The notes under the pieces were generated by a model, which saw nothing but the letters and a program-made list of their open reading frames with translations, had not been told where the DNA came from and ran no database searches. DNA of 64,000 nucleotides from Apteryx mantelli. Its lineage: Eukaryota > Chordata > Aves > Apterygiformes > Apterygidae. Made by a program: the position numbers and the translations under genes. The DNA lies in contig NC_089981.1 in NCBI RefSeq assembly GCF_036417845.1, forward strand, positions 40,368,668 to 40,432,667. Reading direction: 5' to 3'. Position 1 is the first letter of the stretch. The number at the start of each line of letters is the position of its first letter. Shown here piece by piece: positions 61,453 to 64,000 of the stretch.

Positions 61453-61458
61453 AATAAA
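61453..61458 (+). terminator. LTR polyadenylation signal
   Basis: AATAAA followed by CATAGGTTTTTTATTACG, about 60 bp before the LTR end. This is the usual R/U5 position. Confidence 0.65.
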
Positions 61459-61518
61459 CATAGGTTTTTTATTACGTTACTGTCTCAGTCGTTGCTATCA
61501 AACCTTCGTAGCGTGACA

Positions 61519-61523
61519 ATGTG
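61519..61523 (+). repeat. Target-site duplication, right copy (ATGTG)
   Basis: An exact copy of the left pentanucleotide directly after the terminal ACA. Confidence 0.85.
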
Positions 61524-62009
61524 CCTCTGCAAGAGGTTCATTTTCACCTGCAGACAGCATAACAGCTTCAAACTGATGCTCCTTAAACATCTATCTTATT
61601 GGAATGAAAAATAATGAGCATGTTATGCATCAAATTTATACCATCTTCTCTATGTCATGGTAAGAGCTGATCTCATTTGCACCATAGTGCAGCCAGCGCA
61701 ACCCCAGTGGAGTCAGCAGAGCGTAACGAGCTCTGACATGAGCTCAGGGCTTTCATAAAGCTCCGCACCCTGAACTTTTAGTCCTACAAGGTTGTACTTG
61801 TGTTCCCAGGCGCTCATCTCCCTCCCCTTCTCCCCAAGCTTCATATATAACCACAATAGGAACTGACACTCTCCCGATGGCCACATCAAATCTCTTTAAG
61901 GCACTGGAAGCTGAACGCTGGCTGAGAGGGCTCCCCTGGCTGACAGCGTTCACCCTCTTCTCTCACAAAACTGAAAATAAGGAAAACTTTAGGCAAAACA
62001 AAGCAGTGT
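61524..62009. other. Unannotated DNA right of the second LTR
   Basis: Unique sequence without a recognised exon or repeat. A 66-codon minus-strand frame (61753-61953) has no motif. Confidence 0.4.
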
Positions 62010-62245
62010 GAAGATATGCAGAATTCCATCTTTCCTGGTTCTTTAGAAGCCATTTCATCAGGCCAATGTATGGGAAGGTGTTTTAATTGTTTCTCTAAGG
62101 TGCTGCCAATCACTTGACACCTTTCTGGCCTTTATACATAAAATTATAATCAGAGCAGAGAAATAATGTCAATGCATGAATTCACATCTAGTATCCAGTC
62201 TGTCTATCAGTATCCGGTCTGCTAATCAGAAAGCACTACACTATG
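62010..62245. promoter_or_regulatory. Candidate conserved non-coding element
   Basis: Unique AT-rich stretch with GTGTTTTAATTGTTTCTC, AAAATTATAATCAGAGC and GTCAATGCATGAATTCAC (POU-like ATGCAT). A near-repeat TAGTATCCAGTCTG / CAGTATCCGGTCTG lies about 20 bp apart. Texture only. Confidence 0.35.
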
Positions 62246-63479
62246 GTGGTCTTCATGAAACGACTCCTTGTGTAAATTGAACTGGAATGATGGTGCCACA
62301 CACAAATGCTACATTTGGTTCCTTCCTCCACATTGTTGTGATTTCTGGTGACTTTCTGCATATTTCCAATGAATCTAAAGACTCTTGGGGTTCTAAGGCC
62401 ATGAAGTATTTTGCACTGAGGTGAACACGGCTTGGCTGAGAAATGGTAGTGTTATGGAGAGATGCCAAAATGACCAAAGATATCTCTTTACCCACAAACC
62501 AGCACAAAAGGGGCACCGCAGAGTCCTGCTTGAACCTGGCCTGCAGGAGCCGGGCGAGGGGATGGCTGCAAGGGGACATCAGTCTTTGGGACCAGCTCAG
62601 CCTTACCTGGGGATGCGTGGCCACTTCCAAGCAACAGCTGCCAGAGGGATGCCAGCCTCCGCTTACCCAGAGCCCAGCCTGGCACAGAGGGCAGTACGGA
62701 GAGATCACAGAGGTTTTGGCACCACTGAGGAGCAAAGCCTTCATCACTGCTGAACTTAGCTGGGTGTAAGCCCCTCTCTGGACAAGGAGAGGGCTGTACG
62801 TGCCTTACTCCCAGCAGCATTACAGCTCCTCCACTTGCAGTGCTGCTTCTCCCAGTATTATTACTAAAAAAACAAGCACACAAGCTACTGAGTCCCATGT
62901 GGCTGACCTGCAGCCTGTCAGTCCTCCCCTGACTTTAACCCTGGCCATACAGCAGGACACAGTGGAGTTTTTGCTCCCCAGCTTACAGCAGCTCAACAAC
63001 TTCTGTCCTTAGGGCAACACGTCACCTCCCGGCGCCTCCTGCTGCCGGCAGCAGCCAGCACCTCGGGCTTCCTGGGGGGAAGATGGGGCCTCCCCAGAGG
63101 GACACATCCCCTGGCTCCAGCTTGCAGTCAGTCTGAAGCCCTGAAGCATGACAGCGGATGAACCTGGTAATTTTATCCCAGCCGACATAGCTGCAAGTGC
63201 TGTTCTGAACCATATAAACATCAGATCTCTGGTTACAGCTTCCCTGCCTGCTTTATCTCATTAATAGCTGATAACTCTCACAGGTCACAGAAATCATCTG
63301 CTACAGCAGGGTTCAGCCTGCGTCTCTGATGCCTCCAGCACGTCTCGCACATGCCGGCAGTTGCTTTCCCCACCGGAGGTTTTGGGATGCAGCGCAGTGC
63401 TGGTCACAGTGCAGGTGGGAGGCCGCAGGGAGAAACGTGCCAGCCTAGGGAGTCATGCTTTTCTCTGCTTCTCTTACAG
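62246..63479. other. GC-richer unannotated DNA with overlapping ORFs
   Basis: GC rises from about 62500 onward. Several overlapping open frames occur on both strands, up to 164 codons on the minus strand at 62253-62747. Overlap in three or more frames and absence of any domain point to composition rather than coding. No repeat was recognised. Confidence 0.4.
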
Positions 63480-63614
63480 CCAAGAGGGGAGGGAAACATG
63501 CTTCTTCCCCTCAGGCAGCTGGAGAAAAAAGAAGCCACAGCAGACCACAAGCCGTCACAGGACATCCGCCAGCGCTGTAGCTGCCTCTTGCAGGCAGGAC
63601 ATGAGTACGGGAAG
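63480..63614 (+). other. Candidate 135-nt exon
   Basis: A clean acceptor (TTTTCTCTGCTTCTCTTACAG) ends at 63479 and a donor (TACGGGAAG then GTAACA) follows at 63615. The length is a multiple of three. Frame 1 is open throughout, with an internal ATG at 63498 in good context (AAC before the ATG) starting MLLPLRQLEKKEATADHKPS. A second frame is also open, so openness alone says little. I do not recognise the peptide. Confidence 0.3.
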
Positions 63615-64000
63615 GTAACACCATGTAGCAACCCTGCGTGAGTTCTGCTGCAGTTTGCTTTCACGTGAGAGGAGTTCAATGGAAGCTGGTAAAACATCGG
63701 AGTTAACAGAATTATACTTTAAAAGTTAAAAAGCAAACAAACAAAAAACCCCCTCTCCTTATGCCCTCAATCAAACAAGCATGAGTGGGTGAAAATGAGC
63801 TTTATGCAGCTGAGACAGCTCTTCCCATCAAGCCAAGCTTTCTTAAAGAGATAGTTAGACCACCACCACCACCCCTCCAAGCTTGGGGGAATCTTCTTAG
63901 ATGATGATGTTTGAGTTCCTCTATTTCAGTTTAAAGTCATATTCAAAACTACCAGTTTTTCATTTCCTTTAGATACTTCTGAGTTTAAAATAAGCCTTCA
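63615..64000. other. Unannotated right edge of the window
   Basis: A short CCA repeat lies at about 63863-63877. Otherwise it is unique AT-rich sequence. Confidence 0.5.

Larger units (their letters stand above)
60804..61518 (+). mobile_element. Second solo LTR of an endogenous retrovirus (715 bp)
   Basis: The element starts TGTTGAGC and ends AGCGTGACA, again TGT...ACA. Exact 5-bp duplications (ATGTG) flank it. A polyadenylation signal AATAAA lies at 61453-61458, followed by a T-rich/GT-rich stretch. I see no clear TATA box. No coding sequence adjoins it, so it is a solo LTR. Its sequence differs from the LTR at 13.9 kb, so two families are present, although the identical duplication length suggests the same class (ERVL-like is the best guess). 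A distinctive block of tandem 35-36 bp units lies at 61280-61416. CpGs remain fairly frequent, hinting at a younger insertion than the surrounding MIR and old CR1 relics. Confidence 0.85.

Noticed and set aside
62253-62747. 164-codon minus-strand frame overlapping plus-strand frames of 108-110 codons
   Set aside because: Several frames are open at once because the segment is GC-richer. No domain is visible in any of them.

Overview
The window looks like bird nuclear DNA, non-coding or nearly so. The main evidence is a well-preserved 3' end of a CR1 LINE of the avian type at about 10.85-11.24 kb. Interspersed repeats are sparse, with no young SINEs. The few old repeats are ancient amniote families: MIR-like SINEs and very diverged CR1/L3-like LINE remnants. 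The base composition is AT-leaning, with a single GC-rich patch. No bacterial-style gene organisation, rRNA, tRNA, CRISPR array or recognisable conserved protein domain was seen, apart from a decayed reverse-transcriptase trace in an old CR1. All long open frames (up to 173 codons) look like chance frames.

Layout. 1-5.1 kb: unannotated AT-rich DNA with a 19-base G run. 5.1-11.4 kb: the best gene candidate, an exon with a good splice acceptor, a 38-codon frame starting at 5201 and a donor at 5315. It joins in phase to a second strong acceptor at 11398 and would give a 45-residue acidic, helical microprotein. 13.85-14.67 kb: a solo endogenous-retrovirus LTR with a perfect 5-bp target duplication. 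17.2 kb: MIR fragment. 19.7-20.1 kb: conserved-element-like DNA. 23.3-23.8 kb: GC-rich, CpG-enriched patch that could be a promoter or first exon. 24.5-31.4 kb: two conserved-element-like stretches, a MIR, an old LINE/SINE fragment and an old CR1 tail. 37.0-38.9 kb: a long, badly decayed ancient CR1. 45.3-55.1 kb: three isolated exon-like segments (39, 23 and about 88-133 nt), a MIR and several conserved-element-like stretches. 55.4-59.3 kb: a cluster of old MIR/LINE/palindromic repeat relics. 60.80-61.52 kb: a second solo LTR of a different family with internal 35-36 bp tandem repeats and its own 5-bp target duplication. 62-64 kb: rising GC and another exon-like segment near the right end.

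Interpretation (inference). The window reads as a gene desert or a set of large introns rich in candidate regulatory elements. It may carry a small spliced gene or lncRNA on the plus strand. Nothing points to a multi-gene system. The most worthwhile leads are the two-exon microprotein candidate, the GC-rich patch at 23.6 kb, and the repeat-bearing LTR at 61 kb. Conserved-element calls rest only on sequence texture (unique, AT-rich, dense homeobox/POU/SOX-type motifs) and need an alignment to confirm.
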